Shown: in pieces, positions 24,462-32,335 of the stretch
How positions within the stretch are numbered: position 1 is the stretch's first letter
Layout: each line of letters starts with the position of its first letter
Source of the DNA: Microbacterium esteraromaticum
Lineage (GTDB): Bacteria > Actinomycetota > Actinomycetes > Actinomycetales > Microbacteriaceae
Reading direction: 5' to 3'
Assembly: GCF_016907315.1 (NCBI RefSeq)
Contig: NZ_JAFBBS010000001.1
Location: 1,426,001 to 1,490,000, forward strand
Length of the DNA: 64,000 bases
Translations under genes and position numbers: made by a program
The notes under the pieces: model-generated
What the model was told of the DNA's origin: nothing
The model's database searches: none
The model's input: the letters and a program-made list of their open reading frames with translations, nothing else

Positions 24462-25597
24462 CACGAACCCCACTCTTCGAGCTGCTGGTCGACGGCATAG
24501 TGCGACCATGAGTCGGCGTCGAAGTCGTTCGCACGCACGAAGACGTTGTCGAGCGATGCGGGGTCCGATGCGAAGGTGCGAGCCACCGCCGCCGCGACCG
24601 TCCCCTCGCCGACCAGGCGGCGCAGGTCCTGATCGAGGGTGTGCATGCCGTCGTTCGCGCCCGCCTGCATGGCGGTGTAGAGCTGAGCCACCTGCCCTTC
24701 GCGGATGAGGTTGGCCACGGCGGGATTGTTGACGAGCACCTCGGTCGCAATCGTCCGTCCGCCGGACTGCGCGCGCGGCAGCAGGGTCTGGCTGATGACT
24801 CCCTGCAAGGTGTCGCCGAGCTGGGTCCGGATCTGATGCTGCTGATCGGCGGGGAACACGTCGACGATGCGGTTCACCGACTTCGCAGCGCCCTGGGTGT
24901 GCAGCGTGGAGAGCACGAGGTGGCCCGTCTCCGCGGCCGACAACGCGGTCATGATCGACTCGGGGTCTCGAAGCTCGCCGACGAGAATGACGTCGGGATC
25001 CTGACGCAGCACGCGCCGCAGCGCCTCGGCGAACGAGTTGGTGTCGCTGCCCACCTCGCGTTGGTGGATCAGAGCCCGCTTGCTGGTGTGGTGGAACTCG
25101 ATCGGGTCCTCGATCGTGACGATGTGCACCGGGCGGGTGCTGTTGATGATGTCGACCATGGCGGTCAGCGTGGTCGACTTGCCAGATCCGGTCGGGCCCG
25201 TCAGCAGCACAAGGCCGCGCGGGCGCAGGGCGAGGTCTCTCGCGATCGCGGGCGCTCCGAGCTGCTCGAGCGTGAACACCTGTTCGGGAATGAAGCGCAG
25301 CGCGATGGCGATGGAGCCCAGCTGCTGGAACACGTTGACGCGCAGGCGCCCGACGCCATCGACGGCGAAGGCCAGGTCGACCTCGTGTCGCTCGTCGAAC
25401 TCGGCACGCTGACCGCTGTTCATCAGCGTGAAGGCCGCGGATCGGACCCAGCTGTCGCTGAGCACATCCGGGTGCCCAGGGATGGCGACGAGGTCGCCGT
25501 CCACGCGCATCAGCGGGATCGCCTCGGCAGTGATGTGCACGTCGGATGCACCGGATTCGGCACCGACGCGAAGCAGATCGTCGAGAGTCTCAGTCAT
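24461..25597 (-). CDS. pilT: Type IV pilus retraction ATPase PilT
   Basis: A 378-aa ATPase that depolymerises pili and drives retraction (twitching, DNA uptake). An N-terminal PAS-like region begins TLDDLLRVGAESGASDVHI. Walker A GPTGSGKSTT (about 135), Asp box VTIEDPIEF, Walker B DPDVILVGELRD and His box TGHLVLSTLHTQGA are all intact. There is no tetracysteine zinc site, which separates it from PilB. The PilT-specific AIRNLIRE-like element appears as NPAVANLIREGQVAQLYTAM. I prefer the ATG at 25597 because GGAG lies 9 nt upstream; ATG 25612 has none. Its presence implies that the pili are dynamic and not only secretion pseudopili. Confidence 0.94.
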   Translation of the reverse strand: MTETLDDLLRVGAESGASDVHITAEAIPLMRVDGDLVAIPGHPDVLSDSWVRSAAFTLMNSGQRAEFDERHEVDLAFAVDGVGRLRVNVFQQLGSIAIALRFIPEQVFTLEQLGAPAIARDLALRPRGLVLLTGPTGSGKSTTLTAMVDIINSTRPVHIVTIEDPIEFHHTSKRALIHQREVGSDTNSFAEALRRVLRQDPDVILVGELRDPESIMTALSAAETGHLVLSTLHTQGAAKSVNRIVDVFPADQQHQIRTQLGDTLQGVISQTLLPRAQSGGRTIATEVLVNNPAVANLIREGQVAQLYTAMQAGANDGMHTLDQDLRRLVGEGTVAAAVARTFASDPASLDNVFVRANDFDADSWSHYAVDQQLEEWGS

Positions 25598-25598
25598 G

Positions 25599-26318
25599 TC
25601 ATTCGTCTCCATCGTCGTGCAGGAAGGCGATCACCGTGATCTGCATGTCGAAGGTCTCAGCTGTGCGGGTGGTGGTCACAGAGTCGATCGCGATGCCCCT
25701 CGGCCCGGCCCTGAGACCGTCGAGGAACGCGAATGCGCTGCTGATGTCGGTGGCGCTCGCGCGGATGGTCAGCTCGACCTGCTGTCGCGACGGTTCAGTT
25801 GCGGCAGGCGTCGCGGCGTCGGTTCCCTCGGCAGCCGCGCCCTCAGGGGTCGCGGCGGCGGCTGCGTCGTCGGCGACCTCGGCCGCATCGTCGATCGGGG
25901 TTCCGGTCTCGGTCTGCTCGGCCGGTTCCGCTGGTGCGCCGGGAGCGTCCGCGCCGCCGGTGGTGCCCGTCCGGGCGGCGTACGGCGCGAGATCGCCCCT
26001 GCTGACGCCGGTGATCTCGACGCCGGCCGATGTGCCCGCACGCGAGATGCGGTCGAACACCTGGTTCAGCAGCTCTCCGTCGGGGATCTGCGCGCGCAGC
26101 TGTTCAACGCCGCTCTCGATCTCGTCGAGGCGCTCGTTCTGCGCGGTGAGGTCGGCGATCTGCGCTTCATACCCCGCATTCGTGGTCTCGACCTGCTGCC
26201 GCTGGCCCGCTGCGGTGAAGACGCCGCCCACGAGGGGCACGACGCCGACCAGAACGGCCGCAGCGAGCACGGCGGCCGCGACGAGCGCTCCGATCAGAGT
26301 GATCAGCTGCTTCGTCAT
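25599..26318 (-). CDS. pilO: PilO-like pilus alignment protein with Ala/Pro/Glu-rich insert
   Basis: A 239-aa bitopic membrane protein. One N-terminal span (about 5-35) is followed by a coiled-coil-like segment (QQVETTNAGYEAQIADLTAQ onwards, about 43-80) and a C-terminal ferredoxin-like domain (about 178-239) of the PilO/GspM kind. Between them, about residues 115-172 form a low-complexity Ala/Pro/Glu/Thr-rich stretch not typical of the proteobacterial protein (about 205 aa). PilO partners with PilN in the inner-membrane alignment complex linked to PilM. Start codons GTG 26321 and ATG 26318 are both possible; the ATG overlaps the pilN stop. Identification rests on topology and position between pilN and pilT. 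Confidence 0.75.
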   Translation of the reverse strand: MTKQLITLIGALVAAAVLAAAVLVGVVPLVGGVFTAAGQRQQVETTNAGYEAQIADLTAQNERLDEIESGVEQLRAQIPDGELLNQVFDRISRAGTSAGVEITGVSRGDLAPYAARTGTTGGADAPGAPAEPAEQTETGTPIDDAAEVADDAAAAATPEGAAAEGTDAATPAATEPSRQQVELTIRASATDISSAFAFLDGLRAGPRGIAIDSVTTTRTAETFDMQITVIAFLHDDGDE

Positions 26319-26983
26319 CACTTCGCCTCTTCTTCCGGCTCGGTGGCGAACCGCCCTGTGTACACGTTCTGATCGAATGCGACGTCCATCGTGTATGTGA
26401 AGCGGCCTTCGTCAGCAGTGCTCTCGATGAGGGCATTCGCGTCGCTGCGCACGATCGCCGGCACGTTTCGCAGCCGCGCGGCGATCGTGGCGATCTCCAG
26501 CGTGTTCGGGCTGTCGAGAGTGATGGTCCCGCTGAGTCCGATCTTGTTCGCCGCCTCTTCCTCATTGATCGCCAGCGCCGAGGGCGGTCCCGGCGTCAGC
26601 TCGAAGCCGACGAGTCGCACATCGCCGGGAAGCTGCGATTCGATCTTGCGCTGGATGTCCTTCCAGACCAGGTCAGACCCCATGGCCTCGGCGAGGTATC
26701 CGCGCAGTTCGCGGTCCGTAGCGAGAGCGCCGCTCACCTCGGACAGCGAGCCGATCTGCGTGATCAGGATGTTCGTGCGAGTCTGCTCGGACGCCAGCTG
26801 CTGCTGGGCGAATTGATTCCACACCCAGGCACCGGCGACGAGCAGCACCGAGACGATGATCGCCGCGATGCCGACCCACACCCACCGGCCGGCAAGGGCC
26901 TCTCGCTCCCGCCGTGCGACTTCAGACGGCGGCAGCAGGTTCACACGGGGGGCCTGGCCCACCATGGCGGCTGTGCGTGCCAT
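26318..26983 (-). CDS. pilN: PilN-like pilus assembly protein
   Basis: A 221-aa bitopic protein. The short cytosolic N-terminus contains VNLLPPSEVARRE, matching the conserved (I)NLLP motif through which PilN docks on PilM. A single span follows (about 33-58), then a periplasm-equivalent domain with a short helix (about 60-110) and a ferredoxin-like C-terminal fold. It overlaps pilM and pilO by one base each, so stoichiometric synthesis is likely. The acidic tail is EPEEEAK. Confidence 0.85.
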   Translation of the reverse strand: MARTAAMVGQAPRVNLLPPSEVARREREALAGRWVWVGIAAIIVSVLLVAGAWVWNQFAQQQLASEQTRTNILITQIGSLSEVSGALATDRELRGYLAEAMGSDLVWKDIQRKIESQLPGDVRLVGFELTPGPPSALAINEEEAANKIGLSGTITLDSPNTLEIATIAARLRNVPAIVRSDANALIESTADEGRFTYTMDVAFDQNVYTGRFATEPEEEAK

Positions 26984-28008
26984 CAGCTGTCCTTTCCGAG
27001 CGCGAGACCGAGGGTGCTCACGAGATTCAGCGCGAGCTCGCCCGTCGGCGCGCTCTCACGCATCGCGATCACCTCGGGCAGGCCGATCACCCTCACGGGT
27101 GCCCCCGCGTGCTCATTCAGGCCTGCCTGCACGCCCTCGACCATCGCTCCGGCGCCCGTGAGCAGCACCTGCTGGATCTGGGCGGCGCCGGGGCGGTTCA
27201 GGTAGAACGACAGCGTGCTTCGCAGACGCGCGATGAGATCGGCTGAGGGGCGCCCGCCGACGTCGCCGCGCAGAGCGCCGCGCGGCAGCACGCCGGCGCT
27301 GCCGACAACGCTTCCGGCGAGCTCGGCGGCCGGTGCCGTCATGCTCTCGTCTGACGCGATCAGGCTGCGCCGGCGGACGGCCGCGGTCTCGAGGTCAGCG
27401 GGAAGGATGCGGACGAACTCGGGAATGCCATCCCGCATGATCACGATCTGCGTCGTGTGGTCTCCGACATGGATGACGGCGACCGTGCCCTGCGGCGCGA
27501 CGACGCGTCCGGCCCGAGCCAGTCCGAACGCCGTGAGGTCGACCGCCTGCACCCGCAGCTTCGTCCGCGTGAAGGCCGCGATGAGCTGCTCCACGGTGTC
27601 GGCGACGGCGGCGACGAGCAGCCCGTGCAGCTGCTCGCCCTGCTGCGACGTGGGGTAGTAGTCGAGCACCGCCTGGCTGACCGGAACAGGAAGCAGGTCC
27701 TGCACCTGGAAGGGCAGCGCCTTGCGCAGCAGCTCGGGCGGCATGGCTGCCGTGCTGTACTCACGGACGAGCACGCGGCGACTGGCGATGCCGAGGGTGA
27801 CGGAACGGCCCTTGATGCGTGCGGTCGTCCACAGCTGCCGCAGCGCGACGGCGACCGCCCCCTCGTCGATGATCTCGGAGTCTTTCGCGGCGTCGGGCGG
27901 CAACGCCACTTCGCCGAAGGCGACCACGCGCGGGGAGCGCCCGGCGCTGACCTCCACCGCGCGCACGCTCTCTTCGGTGATCTCGACACCGACGTGAGTG
28001 GCTGCCAT
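26983..28008 (-). CDS. pilM: Actin-like pilus assembly ATPase PilM
   Basis: A 341-aa cytosolic FtsA/actin-like protein that binds the PilN N-terminus and connects the membrane complex to PilB/PilT. Landmarks are the opening THVGVEITEESVRAVEV (phosphate 1 strand), the PilM core AMPPELLRKALPFQVQDLLP, VAVIHVGDHTTQIVIM (phosphate 2 region) and LLTGAGAMVEGV (adenosine loop). The ATG at 28008 is preferred over 28014 because AGGAG, overlapping the pilD stop, is 8 nt upstream of it and only 2 nt from the other. Confidence 0.9.
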   Translation of the reverse strand: MAATHVGVEITEESVRAVEVSAGRSPRVVAFGEVALPPDAAKDSEIIDEGAVAVALRQLWTTARIKGRSVTLGIASRRVLVREYSTAAMPPELLRKALPFQVQDLLPVPVSQAVLDYYPTSQQGEQLHGLLVAAVADTVEQLIAAFTRTKLRVQAVDLTAFGLARAGRVVAPQGTVAVIHVGDHTTQIVIMRDGIPEFVRILPADLETAAVRRRSLIASDESMTAPAAELAGSVVGSAGVLPRGALRGDVGGRPSADLIARLRSTLSFYLNRPGAAQIQQVLLTGAGAMVEGVQAGLNEHAGAPVRVIGLPEVIAMRESAPTGELALNLVSTLGLALGKDS

Positions 28009-28019
28009 TGTCATGACTC

Positions 28020-28931
28020 CTAGCTGTACAGGCCCAGGTACCAGCGGCCTACCGGCTCACCGATAAGGATTCCGACCCACGCTCCCGCGAGAATCCACGG
28101 GCCGAACGGGATCGCTGTCTTCCGTTTCGCTCGATTCAACAGCATCAGGCAGATTCCGAACACTCCACCGAGCAGGAAGGCGGCGAAAGCACCGACGGCG
28201 AGCGCTCCCCATCCGAACCAGCCCAGCACCGTTCCGACCAGGCCGGCGAGCTTCACGTCGCCGCCGCCCATGCCGCGCGGACTGATCACACGCACGACGA
28301 AATAGAAGACGTACAGTGCGGCGCCGCCGATGAGCGCGCGCAGGAACGGCCACCAGTCGATCTCGCCGCTCGCCGACGCCCGGCCGGGCGATGCGCTCAG
28401 TTCACCGGCAGCGGCAGGGAACATGCCCGACAGCACGGTCGTGATCAGCAGCAGGATGACGATCGCCGCCCAGCCCGGCAGCACGATCGCATTCGGCAGC
28501 CGCTTCGTATCGAGGTCGATGAGTGTCAGAGCGATGCTCAGGCTCGCGAAGACAAGGAGCATCACGAGAACGCCCCAGAATTCCGCCGTTCCGAACCACA
28601 GAGCGCCGTCGACGGGGCGGGCGTCGAGCGGCCGTCCGGCCGCCACACCCCACGCGACACCCGCAAACAGCACGGCCGTGGCGGCTTCAACGAGCGGATA
28701 GCGCGCCGATATCGGAGTTGAACAGCTCGCGCATCGCCTCCGCAGCGCCAACCACGACGCCACCGGTATGTTCTGATACCAGCGGATGCTTGCGTTGCAT
28801 CCGGGGCATCTGCTCTCTCGCAGCAGGGAGATTCCGGCCGGTACGCGATACGCGACCACGTTGAGGAAAGATCCGATTGCGAGCCCGAACAGCCCTGCGA
28901 ACACTGCGACGAAGATGACGGCCGCCGCCAT
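28020..28931 (-). CDS. pilD: Prepilin peptidase (A24 family)
   Basis: A 303-aa polytopic aspartyl protease that removes the prepilin leader and N-methylates the new terminus. The N-terminal methylase domain has the zinc-type CPGC...CASC pairs (about residues 43-72). The two catalytic aspartates are in LIDLDTKRLPN (about 138-148) and GGGDVKLAGL (about 222-231), the GD motif of the family. Eight or so hydrophobic segments are visible. It should process the three prepilins encoded upstream in the same operon. It starts inside the pilX-like stop (TGATG). Confidence 0.95.
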   Translation of the reverse strand: MAAAVIFVAVFAGLFGLAIGSFLNVVAYRVPAGISLLRESRCPGCNASIRWYQNIPVASWLALRRRCASCSTPISARYPLVEAATAVLFAGVAWGVAAGRPLDARPVDGALWFGTAEFWGVLVMLLVFASLSIALTLIDLDTKRLPNAIVLPGWAAIVILLLITTVLSGMFPAAAGELSASPGRASASGEIDWWPFLRALIGGAALYVFYFVVRVISPRGMGGGDVKLAGLVGTVLGWFGWGALAVGAFAAFLLGGVFGICLMLLNRAKRKTAIPFGPWILAGAWVGILIGEPVGRWYLGLYS

Positions 28932-30568
28932 CAGCGCTCCACTTGCCGGGTGCGGTCGCTCAGCGAGTACTCCATCTGCGTGACGATGACGGCGTCATCG
29001 CTCTCGCCGCGCACCTTGCAGCCCAGCTTCTTGAACGCGTCCGGCCAGCTCATGGTCGCGCAGGTGTACGACGCCCCGTTGCCGAACATCACCGACCCGG
29101 TGTCGTTCGAGTACAGCTGTCCGGTGAAGCTCGCTCTGACGTTGCCGGTGAGTCCGCACGGTGTGTAGATCATGATCTTCGCGCCCGACACATTGGCTCC
29201 GCTAGCGATGTCGATCGTGTCCTTCTGACTGCCGTTGCCGCAGGTCGGCGACGTCTCGCCGTCGGTGAGCGCCCTGTTGGCGTCGGCATGCAGGAAGACC
29301 AGCTGCTTGCCGCCCGTCAGGCCGGTGTTGAGCGTCAGGTTCATCCTCTTGCCCGCCGGCGCGAGAAAGACGACGTCCTTGTTCAGGGCGACCGACGACG
29401 GGCCGGTCAGAGTGATGTCGGTGCTCACCGACGAGCAACCGCGGTAGTCCAAGGCGATCGGAGTGGTGGGCCCGGTGGAGAGCAGCGAGATGATCTCGGC
29501 CGAGGTCTTCGTGCAGGCCGAGACCGGGGCGACGTTCCAGCTGGACGTCTCGTCGAGGTCGATCCACGAGGTGACCGATTTGATGAAGGCCAGCGTGGGG
29601 TCGAAGACCGGTGAGGGAGCAGCAGTCGTCTGCGAGCCAGAGACGACCCACTTGCTCCCCACGTTGATCGATCCCGTGGCCGAGACGTTGCCGTACACCC
29701 GACCGTCCGTGGCTCCCGTGTTGGTCAGGTCGATGCTGCCACCGGCCAGAAGGTTGCCCGACCCGACCGGGGTGGGCGGCGCCTTGCCGAGCACAGAGCC
29801 GTTCGACGTGAACGTGATGTTGCCCGCCGCTCGCACCTCTCCCGTCACCTTGACCAGCTGAGAAGCCCCGTTGACGTTCTCGTGAGCCCAGATGCTGCCG
29901 TTCACCGTGCAGTCTCGGCTGAGGTTGACGCTGCCGTTCGTCACGTAGAGATCACCGTTGATGGTTCCTTCGTTCGCGCAGGTGTAATCGCCCGAGCGCA
30001 CGACGAGGTCGCCGGTGTAGTTCGAGACCGTGGAGGTCACACCTCCGGCGAAGTAGGCGAGCACACCGCCCGCGTACATTTTCTCGGCGTGCTCCCACCG
30101 GTAGATCGAATCGATCTCCGCGCGCGCACCCTGAGCATCGGTGCCGATCGAATTGATGACGAAATAGCCGAGCTTCTCGCTCACCGGCGGGCAGGTCTGT
30201 GACAGCCCGCTGTCTTCGTGACTCGACGGAGCCACGTCACTCGGCGTCCAGTAGATCGAGTACTGGAACTGCACCGGCGATGCGTTCGTGCTGTTCCACG
30301 AAGTGGTGTCGCATGTAAAGCTCTTGCGGTCGGCAGACACTCCAGCGGTCAGCAGGGCATAGGCGGTGTCGCGGCCGGATTCGGCCGAGATGAAGGCCTG
30401 CGTGCTGCTGCGGTTGGCGGTATTGGCTTGCACAGTGAAGACGACACTCGCCGCGATGGTCGACGCGACGAGGAATCCGAGCAGCATCACGACGACGACG
30501 ACGGCGACCAGCACGGCACCGGCGTCATTCGGAGAATGGGGGGCGCGTCGTGAAGACGATCGGATCAT
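28931..30568 (-). CDS. Large PilX-like pilus assembly protein with beta-helical body
   Basis: A 545-aa protein encoded among the minor pilins. The N-terminus (AGAVLVAVVVVVMLLGFLVA, about 16-36) resembles PilX_N proteins: a pilin-like helix without Glu5. The body (about 145-345) is Gly/Thr/Ser/Asn-rich with short repeating strands such as TINGDLYVTNGSVNLS and GRVYGNVSATGSINVG, suggesting a right-handed beta-solenoid similar to bactofilin or adhesin folds. Eight or more Cys in the exported part could form disulfides. PilX- and PilY1-type proteins initiate pili and act in adhesion, so a tip location is likely but unproven. Start ATG 30568 overlaps the previous stop by 4 nt; a GTG at 30577 is also in frame. 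Confidence 0.75.
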   Translation of the reverse strand: MIRSSSRRAPHSPNDAGAVLVAVVVVVMLLGFLVASTIAASVVFTVQANTANRSSTQAFISAESGRDTAYALLTAGVSADRKSFTCDTTSWNSTNASPVQFQYSIYWTPSDVAPSSHEDSGLSQTCPPVSEKLGYFVINSIGTDAQGARAEIDSIYRWEHAEKMYAGGVLAYFAGGVTSTVSNYTGDLVVRSGDYTCANEGTINGDLYVTNGSVNLSRDCTVNGSIWAHENVNGASQLVKVTGEVRAAGNITFTSNGSVLGKAPPTPVGSGNLLAGGSIDLTNTGATDGRVYGNVSATGSINVGSKWVVSGSQTTAAPSPVFDPTLAFIKSVTSWIDLDETSSWNVAPVSACTKTSAEIISLLSTGPTTPIALDYRGCSSVSTDITLTGPSSVALNKDVVFLAPAGKRMNLTLNTGLTGGKQLVFLHADANRALTDGETSPTCGNGSQKDTIDIASGANVSGAKIMIYTPCGLTGNVRASFTGQLYSNDTGSVMFGNGASYTCATMSWPDAFKKLGCKVRGESDDAVIVTQMEYSLSDRTRQVER

Positions 30569-31152
30569 GGCCAGCACGGCGACACCCCTGACCCCGCGCC
30601 GGTGTTTCGGGCTGCCACCTCGCCTCGGAACACGACCGGCGAGGCCTCAGTGCGGATCTGGAACGAGTAGGTAATCACGTTGCCGTCCTTGGTGAAGTAG
30701 GTGGGGGACGGAGAGACGTCCTGCCGGATGGTCGGGCCTTTCCATGGGGGTGTGGTCCAGGAGGGGGTCCCGGATCCGGCGGTCATGAAGGCCGCCGAAC
30801 CCTTGGCGGTGTCGGCCGGATCAGCGGGGGCGAACTTGAAAGCCTGGCAAGTTTTCGTGCCAGCCCCGATTGTCCAGATGGTCAAGGTATCCGCTCCCGA
30901 GACCCGCGTACCGTCGGAATTTCGCACCGCGTGTTCGACTGCGGACGCCACGACCTGACCCTCGTTCGTCGCCACAGTCGTGGAGCTCACCTGCCGCTGG
31001 GTGTTCCAGGAGTTGACGAGGATCATCGTGACGACTCCGCCGAGCAGCGCCACGATGAGGACGACGACGATCAGCTCGATGAGTGAGATGCCGTCGTCAC
31101 TTGCGCCTGCGGGTCCTCTCGGTCGCCGCAAGGAGTCAATCGGGGGGGTCAT
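30565..31152 (-). CDS. Minor prepilin, PilW-like
   Basis: A 195-aa protein with a class III prepilin signal. The 21-residue leader ending SDDG is followed by ISLIELIVVVLIVALLGG, with Glu at position 5 after the predicted cleavage. The C-terminal globular part has one Cys near the middle and CWP at the end, probably a disulfide. Likely role: minor pilin in the initiation or tip complex. ATG 31152 overlaps the pilV-like stop (ATGA). Confidence 0.85.
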   Translation of the reverse strand: MTPPIDSLRRPRGPAGASDDGISLIELIVVVLIVALLGGVVTMILVNSWNTQRQVSSTTVATNEGQVVASAVEHAVRNSDGTRVSGADTLTIWTIGAGTKTCQAFKFAPADPADTAKGSAAFMTAGSGTPSWTTPPWKGPTIRQDVSPSPTYFTKDGNVITYSFQIRTEASPVVFRGEVAARNTGAGSGVSPCWP

Positions 31153-31544
31153 TGCTTCACGTAGATGATCGCGTCGACGCGCACCAGGATCGAGGAATCG
31201 TGGACGGCGTCGAGCGACACCTGAACTGCGGTCTTCGGTGTGCACGTCGGGTTCCTCCCCCCGGCGGTCGGCGCCTCGATGCTGAACTCCCGGTTGGTGC
31301 CTTCGAAGTACGGATCGGCGATAGCGCGGATGGCGTTGACCTTGGCGCAGGTCTGCGCTGTACGCGCTTCTTCTATGAGGCTGTTGAGCTCACGGGTGGC
31401 CGTCGCAGTGACCGACTGCGTGGAGGACTGACTGATGCCTCGCGCAAGAAACGGAAGCAAGGCGACCGCGATGATAGCGAGGAGCATCATCGCGATGACG
31501 ACCTCGACCAGACCGAAGCCCTCATCCGAACGCGTGCGAAACAT
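31149..31544 (-). CDS. Minor prepilin, PilV-like
   Basis: A 131-aa prepilin. The 9-residue leader MFRTRSDEG precedes FGLVEVVIAMMLLAIIAVAL, with Glu at +5. Two Cys (TCAKV and PTCTP) in the globular domain could pair. The PilV/minor pilin assignment is by size, leader and order. No good ribosome binding site precedes ATG 31544, so initiation may depend on coupling or be weak. It lies beyond the pilA hairpin. Confidence 0.8.
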   Translation of the reverse strand: MFRTRSDEGFGLVEVVIAMMLLAIIAVALLPFLARGISQSSTQSVTATATRELNSLIEEARTAQTCAKVNAIRAIADPYFEGTNREFSIEAPTAGGRNPTCTPKTAVQVSLDAVHDSSILVRVDAIIYVKQ

Positions 31545-31568
31545 CTGAGTTCTGCCAAAACCATCTGT

Positions 31569-31596
31569 AGCGGGGATGACAGCAGTCATCCCCGCT
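31569..31596 (-). terminator. Attenuator/terminator between pilA and the minor pilin genes
   Basis: A perfect 12-bp stem, AGCGGGGATGAC/GTCATCCCCGCT, with a 4-nt loop, 15 nt after the pilA stop. On the minus strand it is followed by ACAGATGGTTTT. Because the next gene begins only 67 nt after the pilA stop with no clear promoter, partial read-through would set a high pilA-to-minor-pilin ratio. Confidence 0.8.
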
Positions 31597-31611
31597 GCAG
31601 GCGGCATCAGA

Positions 31612-32031
31612 TTAAGGGCATCCTGGACCTTCGAGCTTGGCGTCCAAGTCCGAGGGCCAACGAGTGTTACCCGCCGCAACATCGGCACTCACACACACGT
31701 CGTTCACCTGGGTGTCAGTCAGGGCGAAAGTTCCTCCGACCCCAACCGTGATGTCGTCATTGCTGACGCTGGCGAGAGCGGTCGTGGGTGTGGTTGCAGT
31801 GTCGTTGTCCCCCAGGGCGGCGGCGACCGCTGCGGCACCGTTGGCGGCGGCGCTGTCGATCGCAGCCTGCTGCGAGGACCTTTGAATGTTGCCGAACACC
31901 GGAATGGCGATCGCGACCAGGATGCCGAGGATCACGACGACGATGATGAGCTCGATGAGAGAGAAGCCGGCCTCGCCGTTCTCCTCCCGCTCGGCCTTCT
32001 TGGCCTCGATGAGGCGGCGGATAGTGAGCAT
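31612..32031 (-). CDS. pilA: Major type IV prepilin PilA
   Basis: A 139-aa type IVa-like pilin. The 22-residue charged leader MLTIRRLIEAKKAEREENGEAG is cut before FSLIELIIVVVILGILVAI, with Phe at +1 and Glu at +5; this is the classical N-terminal helix that packs the pilus core. The mature protein is about 117 aa, with an Ala-rich helix continuation (QQAAIDSAAANGAAAVAAAL) and a C-terminal pair of Cys (DVCVSADV and PGCP) delimiting a D-region loop. The ATG at 32031 has GGAGG 11 nt upstream; an in-frame ATG 17 codons earlier has no leader logic. First gene of the operon and probably the most abundant product. Confidence 0.93.
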   Translation of the reverse strand: MLTIRRLIEAKKAEREENGEAGFSLIELIIVVVILGILVAIAIPVFGNIQRSSQQAAIDSAAANGAAAVAAALGDNDTATTPTTALASVSNDDITVGVGGTFALTDTQVNDVCVSADVAAGNTRWPSDLDAKLEGPGCP

Positions 32032-32335
32032 GCTTGAGGTTCCCTCCGGGATAACGGTGTGTGGGGGTAGGTCCCTGGGCATGGCTCACTGAGTCAGCGT
32101 CATTGCTGACGGCGTCAGTTTCCCCGGGGTCTCGGAGTCGCCGTCATCCCATTTGAAAACGACTCCTCAGAGGTCATAGTGGCCCCCTAAAGGGGGCAAG
32201 CGCAAGAACTAATTGTCACGTTCAGATCACGCTCTCCTCGATATCGAAATATGCGTGATATCGCGTAACTAGTACGCCGAACTACGTGGAATTCACGCAC
32301 TCGATCCAGTTATCGAACGCGCTAGTGTCCAGACC
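32032..32335. promoter_or_regulatory. Divergent regulatory region of pilA and the lipoprotein gene
   Basis: A gene-free spacer clearly less GC-rich than its surroundings. It contains a hairpin GCCCCCT-2nt-AGGGGGC (32182-32197), a palindromic CTGAC-GGC-GTCAG close to 32120, and two GATATC words around 32250. These could shape a long pilA 5' leader or bind regulators. I could not assign a convincing -35/-10 pair for pilA, and the hairpin does not match the c-di-GMP riboswitch conserved core. Confidence 0.5.
32323..32328 (+). promoter_or_regulatory. -10 box of the lipoprotein gene
   Basis: TAGTGT, 7 nt before the ATG at 32336; no ribosome binding site in the gap CCAGACC. Confidence 0.4.

Noticed and set aside
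30565..32031. Type II secretion pseudopilus instead of a type IV pilus
   Set aside because: PilT, PilM, PilN and PilO together with a long-leader major pilin fit a retractable pilus; no GspD, GspL or secreted-enzyme cluster is present.
32032..32335. c-di-GMP riboswitch upstream of pilA
   Set aside because: I could not find the conserved core of either class on the minus strand; only a simple hairpin is seen.
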